A model generated the notes under the pieces. That model was not told the origin of the DNA, searched no databases, and saw only the letters and a list, made by a program, of their open reading frames with translations. The translations under genes were made by a program, and so were the position numbers. DNA of 64,000 nt, taken from Phycisphaeraceae bacterium (GTDB lineage Bacteria > Planctomycetota > Phycisphaerae > Phycisphaerales > SM1A02). Shown here in pieces: positions 16,429 through 25,239 of the stretch. The stretch spans positions 3,663,205 through 3,727,204 of the forward strand of contig CP054178.1 of the NCBI GenBank assembly GCA_015709595.1, given 5' to 3'. The first letter of the stretch is position 1, and each line of letters begins with the position of its first letter.

Positions 16429-17724
16429 TCAGACCAGGTCGGCGAGGATGGAATCGGCGACGAGCATCCCCTGACGGGTAAGACGGATGCGATCCTGATG
16501 CAACTCCATCATCCGCGCCTTCATGGCCTGCTCAATGACCCCCCATCGACCCTCCGCATCATCGGCCAGCCATGTCCGCAGGTCGGCATGAAGCAGCCCT
16601 TCGCGAAGCCGCAATCCGAGCATGAGCCGCTCGCCCAGACGTCGATCGGCGTCCATCCCTTCCACATCCGTCACGGGCGACCAGGGGGTCACCGCCAGAT
16701 AGTCGCTCAGCCGCGGTACGTTCTTCCAGCGAACCCCGTCCAGATGACCCGAGGCGCTGGGCCCGAACGCCCACCAGTTGCCGTTCCTCCAGTAGTGCAG
16801 GTTGTGACGGCTTGCCATGCCCGGACGTGACCAGTTGCTGATCTCGTACTGCTCGAACCCTGCCTCGGCCAGACGGTCCAGCGCGGACTCGTACATCGCC
16901 GCCTCGACCTCCTCATCCACCGGTTCAATGCGTCCGGCCCGCAGACGGACGGTCATGGCCGTGTTCGGCTCATAGGTCAGGCCGTAGCAGCTGAGGTGCA
17001 TGGGTTCAAGCGCGACGGCCTGTTCAAGGTCCGCCAGCCAGTCGTCCACCGTCTGACCGGGAATGGCGAAGATCAGGTCGAGATTGAGATTGGTGATGCC
17101 CGCGTCGCGGAAGATCATCATGGCCCGCTCGACGTTCGCAGGATCGTGCCATCGCTCCAGCGTCTTGAGGTGACGCGGGTGAAACGACTGTGCCCCGATG
17201 CTGACGCGGTTGACGCCTCCCTGCGCCAGAATCGCGGCCAGTTCCGGCGTCACCGTTTCGGGGTTGGCCTCCACGGTGAACTCCGCCTCAGCCGCCGGAC
17301 GCAGGCAGCGGCGCAGCTCCGGCAGCAGGCGTCGCCACAGATCCGGACGCAGCAGCGTGGGGGTTCCGCCGCCGACGAAGATCGTTTCAAGGACATCGCC
17401 GTCCGTGCCTCGGAAATTCGCATAGGCCCGCAGTTCGGCGATCAGCCGATCCACGAACGGCTCCTGTCGGTCCTTCGCGTCAACGAAACTGTAGAAGTCG
17501 CAGTAGTGGCACTTGTGAAAACAGAAGGGAACATGCAGGTACGCGGCGTGGATGCGGCTCAATGGTGACAGCCCGACGGCCGCCGCCGTCTGAATGTCAT
17601 CGATTCCGGCCTGGGCCTGACCGGATCGCGCCGATTCCCGCTGGGGAAGCGGGAACGAAGCCGCCGTCGATTGCTGGTTCACGCGGGAATCGTACGCGGA
17701 CCGCGCCGCACCGCGCTCCATCGC
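16429..17724 (-). CDS. hemW: Radical SAM heme chaperone HemW (oxygen-independent coproporphyrinogen oxidase-like)
   Basis: About 431 residues from ATG 17724. The radical SAM cluster motif CFHKCHYCDF lies in YLHVPFCFHKCHYCDFYSF. It is followed by ETIFVGGGTPTLL, VEANPETVTPE, NRVSIGAQSFHPRHLKTLER, and the C-terminal HemW-type domain (RLGERLMLGLRLREGL). HemW proteins insert heme rather than oxidise coproporphyrinogen. The start is uncertain: about 60 poorly conserved residues precede YLHVPFC, and GTG 17682 would shorten this. The frame stays open upstream through the zinc-ribbon gene, but that part is not HemW. It starts 7 nt after that gene, so they are probably cotranscribed. Confidence 0.88.
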   Translation of the reverse strand, partial: AMERGAARSAYDSRVNQQSTAASFPLPQRESARSGQAQAGIDDIQTAAAVGLSPLSRIHAAYLHVPFCFHKCHYCDFYSFVDAKDRQEPFVDRLIAELRAYANFRGTDGDVLETIFVGGGTPTLLRPDLWRRLLPELRRCLRPAAEAEFTVEANPETVTPELAAILAQGGVNRVSIGAQSFHPRHLKTLERWHDPANVERAMMIFRDAGITNLNLDLIFAIPGQTVDDWLADLEQAVALEPMHLSCYGLTYEPNTAMTVRLRAGRIEPVDEEVEAAMYESALDRLAEAGFEQYEISNWSRPGMASRHNLHYWRNGNWWAFGPSASGHLDGVRWKNVPRLSDYLAVTPWSPVTDVEGMDADRRLGERLMLGLRLREGLLHADLRTWLADDAEGRWGVIEQAMKARMMELHQDRIRLTRQGMLVADSILADLV

Positions 17725-17731
17725 CGGATCG

Positions 17732-17941
17732 TCAGCCGACCTTGTCGGAGGAATCTTCGACCTTGGCGGGGGCGGCGGACGCCTTGTCGTCCGTTGCGGG
17801 AACGCGCACATTGCAGCCGCACTGGCGGCATCGGACAACCCGGCCGCGGGCGGCATCCGGCACCGCCAGCACGCAGCGACAGGCCAGATTCGGGCACATG
17901 ATGTGGAGCGTCTTCTGCATGTTCCAGCATCGCTCGCGCAT
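17732..17941 (-). CDS. Small zinc-ribbon protein
   Basis: 69 residues. MCPNLACRCVLAVPDAARGR followed by VVRCRQCGCNVRVP resembles the MJ0042-type zinc ribbon (CPxCxxxLxVPxxxxGxxVxCxxCxxxxxVP), often found in Planctomycetes and Proteobacteria at protein N-termini. Here the first pair is CPNLAC and the second CRQC. A short Lys/Asp/Ala-rich tail follows. No membrane segment is present. An internal ATG gives a start at MQKTLHIMCPN (17920). It sits 7 nt before hemW. Function unknown. Confidence 0.55.
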   Translation of the reverse strand: MRERCWNMQKTLHIMCPNLACRCVLAVPDAARGRVVRCRQCGCNVRVPATDDKASAAPAKVEDSSDKVG

Positions 17942-17964
17942 GGACAGACCGCGCGTATCATCGA

Positions 17965-17979
17965 CGGTTCCGGGAACCG
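17965..17979. promoter_or_regulatory. Perfect palindrome between the zinc ribbon/hemW pair and purA
   Basis: CGGTTCC G GGAACCG is a perfect 7+1+7 inverted repeat, 24 nt upstream of the leftward zinc-ribbon gene and 131 nt upstream of purA. Size and symmetry fit a dimeric regulator's operator. No regulator gene is adjacent, so the assignment is speculative. Confidence 0.3.
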
Positions 17980-18110
17980 ACTTGAGCGCGTGGAATCGCC
18001 GGAATGGCCGTCAGAACCGTGACAGACGGCCCAGCCGGACCGATCGGAATGCTTCCGGGTCGGCTCGGATTCACCGCGCCCGGTGCCTCTTCCGCGTCGA
18101 AAGGATCGAC

Positions 18111-19481
18111 ATGGCTTCCGCTTCGTCCCACGTCGCCCGATCGCCTCATCGCTCGCAAGTCACCTCTGACCATCGGCACACGGCCGTGGTCGGCCTGCAG
18201 TGGGGCGACGAGGGAAAGGGCAAGATCGTCGATCTGCTCACCGCCGACCACGACGTGATCGTGCGATACAACGGCGGCGCCAACGCGGGGCACACCGTGG
18301 TCGTGGGCGACCAGAAGTACGCCATGCACCTCCTGCCCTCGGGGGCGCTCAACGCCGACAAGATCAGCGTCATCGGCAACGGGGTGGTGGTGGACCCGGA
18401 GAAGCTGCTGGAGGAGATCGACCGGCTCCGCGCCCGCGGCATCGAGGTGGGGCGCAACCTGTGCGTGTCGGATCGCGCTCATGTGGTCATGCCCTACCAC
18501 AAGCAGCACGACGCCGCGCTCGAGCAGGTGCTCACCGGCGCGGTCAAGGGCGGGGCTGACGACCTCTCCATCGGCACCACGCGACGGGGCATCGGACCGG
18601 CCTACGCCGACAAGGTTCATCGCTCGACCAGCATCCGCATGGGCGATCTGCTCGACCGCGCCCTGCTGCAGCGAAAACTCAACCTGATCTGCCGGCTTCG
18701 CACCGAGGAGCTCAAGGCCCTGGGCGTCGACGCCCCACCGCTCGACCCCGACGAACTCACCCGCACCTACGCGGCGTTCGGGCAGCGGCTGGCGATGCAC
18801 ATCACGGACACCACCTACCTGCTGCACGACCTGATGGCCCAGAACAAGGCCCTGCTCTTCGAGGGGGCCAACGCCTGCCTGCTGGACATCGACCACGGAA
18901 CCTACCCCTACGTCACCAGCTCCAACTGCTCCACGCTGGGCATTCCAGCGGGCACCGGCGTGCCATGCCGCCACGTGCAGCGCGTCATCGGCACCATGAA
19001 GGCCTACACCACGCGCGTCGGCGCCGGACCATTCCCAACCGAGGAGCTCGGACCCATTGGACAGCGCATCCGCGAACGCGGACGCGAGTACGGCACCACC
19101 ACAGGCCGGCCCCGGCGCTGCGGATGGCTGGACCTGGTGGGCGTTCGCTACTCCGTCATGCTCTGCGGCGTCACCGAAATCGCCTGCATGTGCCTCGACG
19201 TGCTCTCCGGGCTGGATGAGGTGAAACTCTGCGTCGGCTACCGGCTGCCTGACGGCACGACGACGGATCGCTTCTTCCCGGACGCGGAACGCCTCACGCG
19301 CGTGCATCCGATCTTTGAAACGCTGCCCGGCTGGCGCGAGGAGATCGTGGACGCCACCGACCGCGGCGCCCTGCCAGCCAACGCCCGACGCTACCTGGAG
19401 CGCATCGAGCAGGTGGTGGGCGTCCCCATCGCCATCGTCAGCGTCGGGCCGGAGCGCAAGCAGACGCTGGTGGCCGTCTGA
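18111..19481 (+). CDS. purA: Adenylosuccinate synthase
   Basis: 456 residues. It catalyses the GTP-dependent condensation of IMP and aspartate, first step to AMP. WGDEGKGKIVD (P-loop), RYNGGANAGHTVVV, IGTTRRGIGPAY and the C-terminal TTTGRPRRCGWLD are all intact. I start at ATG 18111, preceded by AAGGA 5 nt upstream, which leaves a short 20-25-residue leader before HTAVVGLQWGDEGK. The open frame extends about 180 codons upstream across the divergent region, but that part is not conserved-looking. uppS follows after 96 nt. Confidence 0.96.
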   Translation: MASASSHVARSPHRSQVTSDHRHTAVVGLQWGDEGKGKIVDLLTADHDVIVRYNGGANAGHTVVVGDQKYAMHLLPSGALNADKISVIGNGVVVDPEKLLEEIDRLRARGIEVGRNLCVSDRAHVVMPYHKQHDAALEQVLTGAVKGGADDLSIGTTRRGIGPAYADKVHRSTSIRMGDLLDRALLQRKLNLICRLRTEELKALGVDAPPLDPDELTRTYAAFGQRLAMHITDTTYLLHDLMAQNKALLFEGANACLLDIDHGTYPYVTSSNCSTLGIPAGTGVPCRHVQRVIGTMKAYTTRVGAGPFPTEELGPIGQRIRERGREYGTTTGRPRRCGWLDLVGVRYSVMLCGVTEIACMCLDVLSGLDEVKLCVGYRLPDGTTTDRFFPDAERLTRVHPIFETLPGWREEIVDATDRGALPANARRYLERIEQVVGVPIAIVSVGPERKQTLVAV

Positions 19482-19577
19482 CATGATCGAACGAACCGGC
19501 GCCGCCGGGATGTCGTAGCAGTCCACTCCACCCATGCTCCGCAAGCCCGACATTCGACGCGTCCCGATCGTATTCGC

Positions 19578-20384
19578 ATGACCACGCCCCCGATCACGTC
19601 CGCTCCCGCCTCCACCCTGCCCGATACGCCCACGCTCCGGCGCGGCGCCGCGGAACGGCTGAGCATCCCGCTCGATCGGCTGCCCCGGCACATCGCGGTC
19701 ATCATGGACGGCAATGGCCGCTGGGCGAATCGGCGCGGGCTGCCGCGCCTCGAGGGCCACAAGGTCGGCGCCGAGGCGGTGCGCCGCACCATCACGGAAT
19801 GCGGACGACTGGGCATCGAAGTTCTCACGCTCTATTCCTTCTCGCAGGAGAACTGGAAGCGCCCCGCCGACGAAGTGGACGGGCTGATGTCACTGGCACT
19901 CCACCACCTGGTGGCGGAGCGTGAGGAGCTCATCCGCAACAACGTGCGCTTCCGCTCGATCGGGCGACGTGACCGGCTCGCCCCCGCGGTGCTGCGCGAG
20001 CTTGACGCCACGCGCCAGGCCACGGCCCACTGCACCGGGCTCACGCTGCTGCTGGCGATCAACTACGGCTCGCGGGCCGAGATCGTGGACGCCTGCCGCT
20101 TGCTGGCCCAGGAGGTCGCCGCGGGACGATTGCAGCCGCACCAGATCGACGAGCACCTGTTCGCCTCGCGGCTCGATACCGCCGGCCTGCCGGACCCGGA
20201 CCTGCTCATCCGCACCGCAGGCGAGCGGCGGCTGAGCAACTACCTGCTCTGGCAGCTCAGCTACGCCGAGATTCACGTCACCGACGTGCTCTGGCCGGAT
20301 TTCGCGGAGCCCGACCTGCATCAGGCCATTCTCGACTACGCCGGGCGTGAGCGACGCTTCGGCGCGGTGGCGGTGAAGGGTTGA
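19578..20384 (+). CDS. uppS: Isoprenyl transferase (undecaprenyl diphosphate synthase family)
   Basis: 268 residues. A cis-prenyltransferase making the C55 lipid carrier for wall and surface glycans. HIAVIMDGNGRWANRRGLPR carries the catalytic Asp. GHKVGAEAVRRT, YSFSQENWKRP and the C-terminal LLIRTAGERRLSNYLLWQLS are family signatures; the usual LIRTSGE Ser is Ala here. About 30 residues precede the core. The downstream 133 bp hold only the terminator of the converging secretion operon. Confidence 0.95.
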   Translation: MTTPPITSAPASTLPDTPTLRRGAAERLSIPLDRLPRHIAVIMDGNGRWANRRGLPRLEGHKVGAEAVRRTITECGRLGIEVLTLYSFSQENWKRPADEVDGLMSLALHHLVAEREELIRNNVRFRSIGRRDRLAPAVLRELDATRQATAHCTGLTLLLAINYGSRAEIVDACRLLAQEVAAGRLQPHQIDEHLFASRLDTAGLPDPDLLIRTAGERRLSNYLLWQLSYAEIHVTDVLWPDFAEPDLHQAILDYAGRERRFGAVAVKG

Positions 20385-20410
20385 GGCGCCGCCGCCAGCC
20401 CCACACAGAA

Positions 20411-20460
20411 AGAAAAAAAGCCGTGCCCCCGCGTCTGGAATGAGCGTGACGGGGCACGGC
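20411..20460 (-). terminator. Intrinsic terminator of the pseudopilus operon
   Basis: GCCGTGCCCC (20420-20429) and GGGGCACGGC (20451-20460) form a perfect 10-bp stem. On the leftward RNA it is followed at once by seven U (complement of 20413-20419) and CUUUC. It lies 58 nt past the stop of the GspK-like gene. It is the clearest terminator in the window. Confidence 0.85.
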
Positions 20461-20517
20461 CTGAGTTGGCGGACTGGATGACGGCGACCCACCATTCGCG
20501 GACGCCGCCCGGATGGT

Positions 20518-23500
20518 TCAGTTGGGAACCTCCTCGAAGAACAGAATCTTCGGTGAATCGCTGGGCCGGTTGACGTTGGAGCGATCGACCAGCATCACAT
20601 ATCGCTTGTCGCTGACGATGAACTCCGGATTCAACCCGTTCCAGACGCCGGTGGACGGATCGCGCCGCACCGTGCGCACGCGGTAATACACCACGAACAC
20701 ATCGCTGCGGGTGGTGATGAGGTTGGAGATGCCGGCGTGAAGCAGGTTGGCCTCCTCCATGTCGCGAGCCACCTCATCCAGCACCAGCACGTTGGTGTTG
20801 GGGTCGAAGGACTTGACGAGGTGGGCGTCGGTGCTGACGTCCATGTCCACGACGGCGTCGGGGAAGGCGGGATTGCGAAGCGGATTCATCCCGCCATACT
20901 CGATGGAGAAACTCTGGTTCCAGCGTGCGTCGATGACCGCGTTGCCGGTGTTGATGCGTCCCGGCTCGCGCAGCAGCCCGACCTCGCCCACGCTGACGAT
21001 GCCTCGCTCGCCGCGCGTGTCATTGAGCCGCGGGTTGGGAATGTTGCTGGTGGCGCGCTGGCCCCGACCCGCGTACTTGGGCAGGGGGTCATCCAGCGGA
21101 CCGGCCGTCACGTAGTTGCCCAGGCGGTCGCGGTAGGCCTCGATGGCCTCCACGAACCGGGTGCGCCCCACGCCGTAATCCACGGTGGGATCGAGGTGCG
21201 GCATATTGACGCCGCCGTCGTCCAGGTTCGTGGCGTGCAGGAAGCGGTAGGCGTGCGGCATGGCGCGCATCACCTCGCGCGAGGCGGTGTTGATGTTGAT
21301 CAGCCCCGCGGTGAGCCGGCCCGTGTACGCGGCGGCGTTGCGGAAGCGCTGCAGTTCGAGATCCTCCGCGTCGCCCGCGGTGGCGTTGCCGTTGATGTCG
21401 AACAGGTAGGCGTTGAAGCCCTCGGCGTCGCAGACCAGGGCGTCGAACACGCGCACGCCCGCGGGCAGGGCGGGGAAGCCATGCCGCAGGTCGCCGGCGT
21501 TGTTGGGATCCCCCACGCCGACCACGCCGCTGTGGCGGATCTGCTGATCCCAGAACGTCACAAGCGTGGGCTCCAGCCGCAGGCGGTTGACGCGCCGATC
21601 CATGCCGGTCAGCTTGCCGTCGATCATGAACTCGGAGAACGTCTTGATGGTGCCCGCGTCGGCGCCGGATGTATCCAGCGTGTTCAGCCCGTTGGTGAAG
21701 CGCAGCAGGTGGCCGTAGGTGAAGACGTTGAGAATCTCGCCCACCTGCTCGAAATCGCCGTCCTTCTGCAGCATCTGCATGGCGAAGTCGAGGTCGATGA
21801 ACTCATCGACGCCGGTGCCTTCATTCAGGTTGACGTTCTTGTCCCACACCACGTTGGGATTGTTGGCGTAGTTGTTGTTCACCGCGATGAGCGCAGCGCC
21901 GGTGTTCGGGTCCAGCGGCAGGAATCGCGTGATCTTGCTGCTGTTCCGGATCAGCCAGTCATGGGCTGTGGCGGACGTATCAAAGAAGTAGCCGTCCTGC
22001 TCGGTGCGCACCTCGCGCACGGCGAAGACGTATCGCGGGTTCTTCTCGTCATCATCCTTCAGGCCGTTGCCGTTGATGTCGCGGTCCATGTCGCGCGAGG
22101 CGCGGGCGTACTGAATCCAGCGGTTCTCGTTGCTCTGAACCACCAGCACGTTCCACTGCACGCCGGGCAGCGGCTCGACCGTGTCAAGATCGGTCGGCCG
22201 AAGCGTGGACGTGCCCAGATCGCGGATCGACTCGCCGAACCCGAAGTCGCGGAACGGATCGGCGGCCTCGGCCCGGATGTCCATCCGGTCGATCAGCACC
22301 CGCGCGTTGTTATTGCCGACGTTGGTGACGCGACGGAAGATCTCCACGGCGCGTTCCACGTTGCCGGCGTCGTACACGGCGCGGGTCCGCGACCACTGCG
22401 TGGGCACTTCCACGAAGGCGCGGGGAAGCAGTGCGTCCTCGATGTCCAGAGCGTCCTTGAACCCCGCCACGTCGCGCCCGATGGACCAGTAGGTGCGGGT
22501 TTCCCCCGGCTCGAGGTAGAGGTTGGGGTCAAGCGACAGGGGGAAATCCTGCCCGTAGACGCGGATGATGAAGTCCTCCAGCGGCAGCCGACGCTCGTAC
22601 GGGTTGCCGATCTGCACCACCACGATCGTGTGCTGGTTGGAGTTGGACCCGATCACGCGGTTCCCCGGCGCAATGGGCCCGTTGAGCCCGCCGGGGTGGG
22701 CCGTCGCCGCCGTCCGGCCGCGCCACTCGTAGACGTGAGCGACGAAGGCCTCCACCAGGAAGGGCTGCATCTCCATGCCCAGGAAGCGGTGCGTGGAGTG
22801 ATAGGTGCCGAAGTCGTTGGCGACGCCGTTGCCAGCCACCAGCGGGACGCGCACGGCGTCGTCCTCGAGGGACACGTAGGCGATGTCGGCGTCGCGCCAC
22901 TGCAGCATGTTCGCCGCCAGCCCCGCCGCCAGGCGCGCGCTGGCCGCATGCCGGTTGGGGGAGGTTTCCGCGGCGTCGAAGTTCAGCACGTTGTTGAAGT
23001 CGTCGTAGTACGCCGCCGGACCCGCTGGCGGGTTGGAAAGCCCGGGGCCTTCCGTCAAGGCCGTGTAGAGCAGCCACGGCAGGCGGCGGGGCATGACGAA
23101 GGCGCCCGCAGGCAGCGTGAGCGGGTTGATGAGCGGCTCGCGCAGGTCCAGTTTCAGGCGCTGCTGCGCCAGGAAGTTCGACAGCGCGGGAGGCGGCCCC
23201 AGGTTCGGGTTGGTCCAGCGGTACTCCCACCACATCCAGGGCGGCGAGGTCTCGTTGCGCGCCCCGCTGTAGGTCGTCAGGCGATGACGGTTGTCGTGCA
23301 GCATCTCATCGAAGAAGATGCCCGAGCCGGGCGCGCCGACTTCGCGCACATCGAGCTGGTCGATGTACTCCGACGACTCTTCCGCCGCCAGCGAGGCCCG
23401 GATGATCTGGTTGGTGGTGCCGGTCACTTCATTCGTGAGCGTCTTCTCCAGGCGGGTGCCGACCCAGGGGGTATTCGAGGCGTGATACATGCGCAGCTCG

Positions 23501-25128
23501 AGTTCATCGGCGACGCTCCACGGCGTGAAGGACGCCGTGAAAAGCCCGGACGGAAGCGCGGGGTCGTAGGGGTTCAGACCGGCGCGGCGCCAGTAGTCCA
23601 TGCGACCGTAGGGATTTCGCAGAATGGTTGAGCTCAACCCGGTTTCGCCCAGAACCGTGAAGACGCCGCCTTCCCAGCGTGCAACGCCCTGGAAGACGAC
23701 CTGCTTGTTCCCCCACGGGCTTCGCACATCGCCGTTGGCCAGCCCGCCGTCGGGGAAGACCGATTCCGAGTTCTCCGGATTGTTCAGGAATCCGACGCCG
23801 GAGATGGTGTCGAAGCGGTGCTCGAAGAGCGCCAGGTCGGCGGGGGTGTGTCCCTTGGTGCCCACCTGAACGGGGTTGAGCGACGCGTCGTCGCGTCGGA
23901 CGAACTGCGTCGCCACGTTCAGGTTGAGCATGGAACTGGCGTCCACGACCCGCATGGCCACCAGCGTGCGCAGGTCGTCGTTGCCCGAGGCGGGCGCGAG
24001 GAACCAGTAGGAATCGGTCCAGCCGTCGCCATCCGCATCGGCCAGGATGCGGCTGATGTTGTATCGCGGCGCACCGTTGGGGAAGCCCGCCAGCACGCCG
24101 GGCCCGGCGAATTCATCCTGGGGACGCTCGCCGATCTCGTGGGCCAGATCCTGGCCGCCGAAATAGCAGTCGGCCAGGCGGAAGTAGTTGCCGGGAATGC
24201 CGGGCGGGCGCATGTCGCGGGCGGTGAAGTCATAGAACCGCAGCCAGTTGGCCCACAGCAGCTGCCAGTTGGCGTCGCCGGGGTAGTAGTTCTTGCCGCG
24301 CGCGGTGTTGAAGGTGATAGGCAGCAGCGGCGCGAGCGAGTTGGGCCGCGTGGCGCTGTTCCACTGCTCGATGGGCGTGCCCCACGGGCCGAACTGGGTC
24401 GCGTACGGAGCGGAGCCGGAGATGAAGGCGTTGGTGGAGAACTCGATGTTGGCGATGTCGGGTACGAACACCCAGCCGTTGTCGGGCCGCATGGGGTTGG
24501 CCATGTGGAGCCAGTGGGTGAAATGCTCCACGTGGTCGGGCGTGTCCGGGTTGCCATCCGCCCCTCCGAACCCGACGGTGTTGGGGGCGGGGAAGAGCCG
24601 CCGCTCCGGCTCGGTGCTGGAGAGCCAGCGGGCGTCGTTGGTGCCGGGGTTGCCGGGCAGGTCATCCATGCGCGGCGCGGTGTTGTTGGCCAGATCGACC
24701 ATGGCGTCGGGCCAGTTGGTCCACGGATAGGTGTGGTAAGGAACCGCGTTCCACGGGTAGTCGGGCACACCGTCACCGTTGGCGTCGCGGTCGATGCCGA
24801 AGCGGGCGGCGAAGGGCTCGATTCCCAGCCGGGGGACGTTGGGATCAAAGGGGTTGGTCGCCAGCGGATTGACCGGGCGCGGGAAGAGCGCCTCGCTGAT
24901 CTGGCGGGCGATGTCGTCGCCGATCACCCGGTGACGGTTGTCATCGAAACTGACGCTGCGCACCGCGCCGGCGGCGACGCGCTCCGCCCGCGTGCGCGAG
25001 AGGTACGAGGCGCCCACGATCACCAGGAGCACGAGAATCCCCGCCACGAGCACCAGCACGTTGCCACGTCGCTCCGCGGCGCGGCGGGCGGCGTGTGCGG
25101 TGCGGGAGGCCTGGGTTCGCATGGTCAT
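20518..25128 (-). CDS. Giant GspK/PilX-like pseudopilin (1536 residues)
   Basis: The N-terminus has a basic leader ending RRG followed by NVLVLVAGILVLLVIVGASY, a prepilin-type helix lacking Glu at +5, as GspK does. Near residue 1275 is GLININTASREVMRAMPHA, matching the INxNTA helix-hairpin-helix block of T2SS GspK. GspK caps the pseudopilus tip with GspI and GspJ and is normally about 300-350 residues, so this protein is four to five times longer. DxDxDG-type calcium-loop candidates occur near residues 111 (DRDANGDGVPDY), 363 (DADGDGWTDS) and 1014 (DRDINGNGLKDDDE). I start at ATG 25128 because GGAGGA lies 6 nt upstream. Last gene of an operon whose order mirrors gspG-H-I-J-K. It probably acts as a tip protein across or outside the envelope. 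Confidence 0.75.
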   Translation of the reverse strand: MTMRTQASRTAHAARRAAERRGNVLVLVAGILVLLVIVGASYLSRTRAERVAAGAVRSVSFDDNRHRVIGDDIARQISEALFPRPVNPLATNPFDPNVPRLGIEPFAARFGIDRDANGDGVPDYPWNAVPYHTYPWTNWPDAMVDLANNTAPRMDDLPGNPGTNDARWLSSTEPERRLFPAPNTVGFGGADGNPDTPDHVEHFTHWLHMANPMRPDNGWVFVPDIANIEFSTNAFISGSAPYATQFGPWGTPIEQWNSATRPNSLAPLLPITFNTARGKNYYPGDANWQLLWANWLRFYDFTARDMRPPGIPGNYFRLADCYFGGQDLAHEIGERPQDEFAGPGVLAGFPNGAPRYNISRILADADGDGWTDSYWFLAPASGNDDLRTLVAMRVVDASSMLNLNVATQFVRRDDASLNPVQVGTKGHTPADLALFEHRFDTISGVGFLNNPENSESVFPDGGLANGDVRSPWGNKQVVFQGVARWEGGVFTVLGETGLSSTILRNPYGRMDYWRRAGLNPYDPALPSGLFTASFTPWSVADELELRMYHASNTPWVGTRLEKTLTNEVTGTTNQIIRASLAAEESSEYIDQLDVREVGAPGSGIFFDEMLHDNRHRLTTYSGARNETSPPWMWWEYRWTNPNLGPPPALSNFLAQQRLKLDLREPLINPLTLPAGAFVMPRRLPWLLYTALTEGPGLSNPPAGPAAYYDDFNNVLNFDAAETSPNRHAASARLAAGLAANMLQWRDADIAYVSLEDDAVRVPLVAGNGVANDFGTYHSTHRFLGMEMQPFLVEAFVAHVYEWRGRTAATAHPGGLNGPIAPGNRVIGSNSNQHTIVVVQIGNPYERRLPLEDFIIRVYGQDFPLSLDPNLYLEPGETRTYWSIGRDVAGFKDALDIEDALLPRAFVEVPTQWSRTRAVYDAGNVERAVEIFRRVTNVGNNNARVLIDRMDIRAEAADPFRDFGFGESIRDLGTSTLRPTDLDTVEPLPGVQWNVLVVQSNENRWIQYARASRDMDRDINGNGLKDDDEKNPRYVFAVREVRTEQDGYFFDTSATAHDWLIRNSSKITRFLPLDPNTGAALIAVNNNYANNPNVVWDKNVNLNEGTGVDEFIDLDFAMQMLQKDGDFEQVGEILNVFTYGHLLRFTNGLNTLDTSGADAGTIKTFSEFMIDGKLTGMDRRVNRLRLEPTLVTFWDQQIRHSGVVGVGDPNNAGDLRHGFPALPAGVRVFDALVCDAEGFNAYLFDINGNATAGDAEDLELQRFRNAAAYTGRLTAGLININTASREVMRAMPHAYRFLHATNLDDGGVNMPHLDPTVDYGVGRTRFVEAIEAYRDRLGNYVTAGPLDDPLPKYAGRGQRATSNIPNPRLNDTRGERGIVSVGEVGLLREPGRINTGNAVIDARWNQSFSIEYGGMNPLRNPAFPDAVVDMDVSTDAHLVKSFDPNTNVLVLDEVARDMEEANLLHAGISNLITTRSDVFVVYYRVRTVRRDPSTGVWNGLNPEFIVSDKRYVMLVDRSNVNRPSDSPKILFFEEVPN

Positions 25129-25239
25129 GGTTCGTCCTCCGAAGAAACGCTCGATCCGACCCCCCGCCGCATCCCTCTCCCCGGTCCCCCCGCACGTCAT
25201 TCCAGCCCTCCCCCCGATTCACGCCGATCGTTCAGACGC

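Noticed and set aside
20737-23631. A 964-codon open frame on the strand opposite the GspK-like gene
   Set aside because: It is entirely antisense to a gene with clear pilin and GspK features. Its product is Val/His/Gly/Arg-rich without motifs, as expected for the mirror frame of GC-rich coding DNA.
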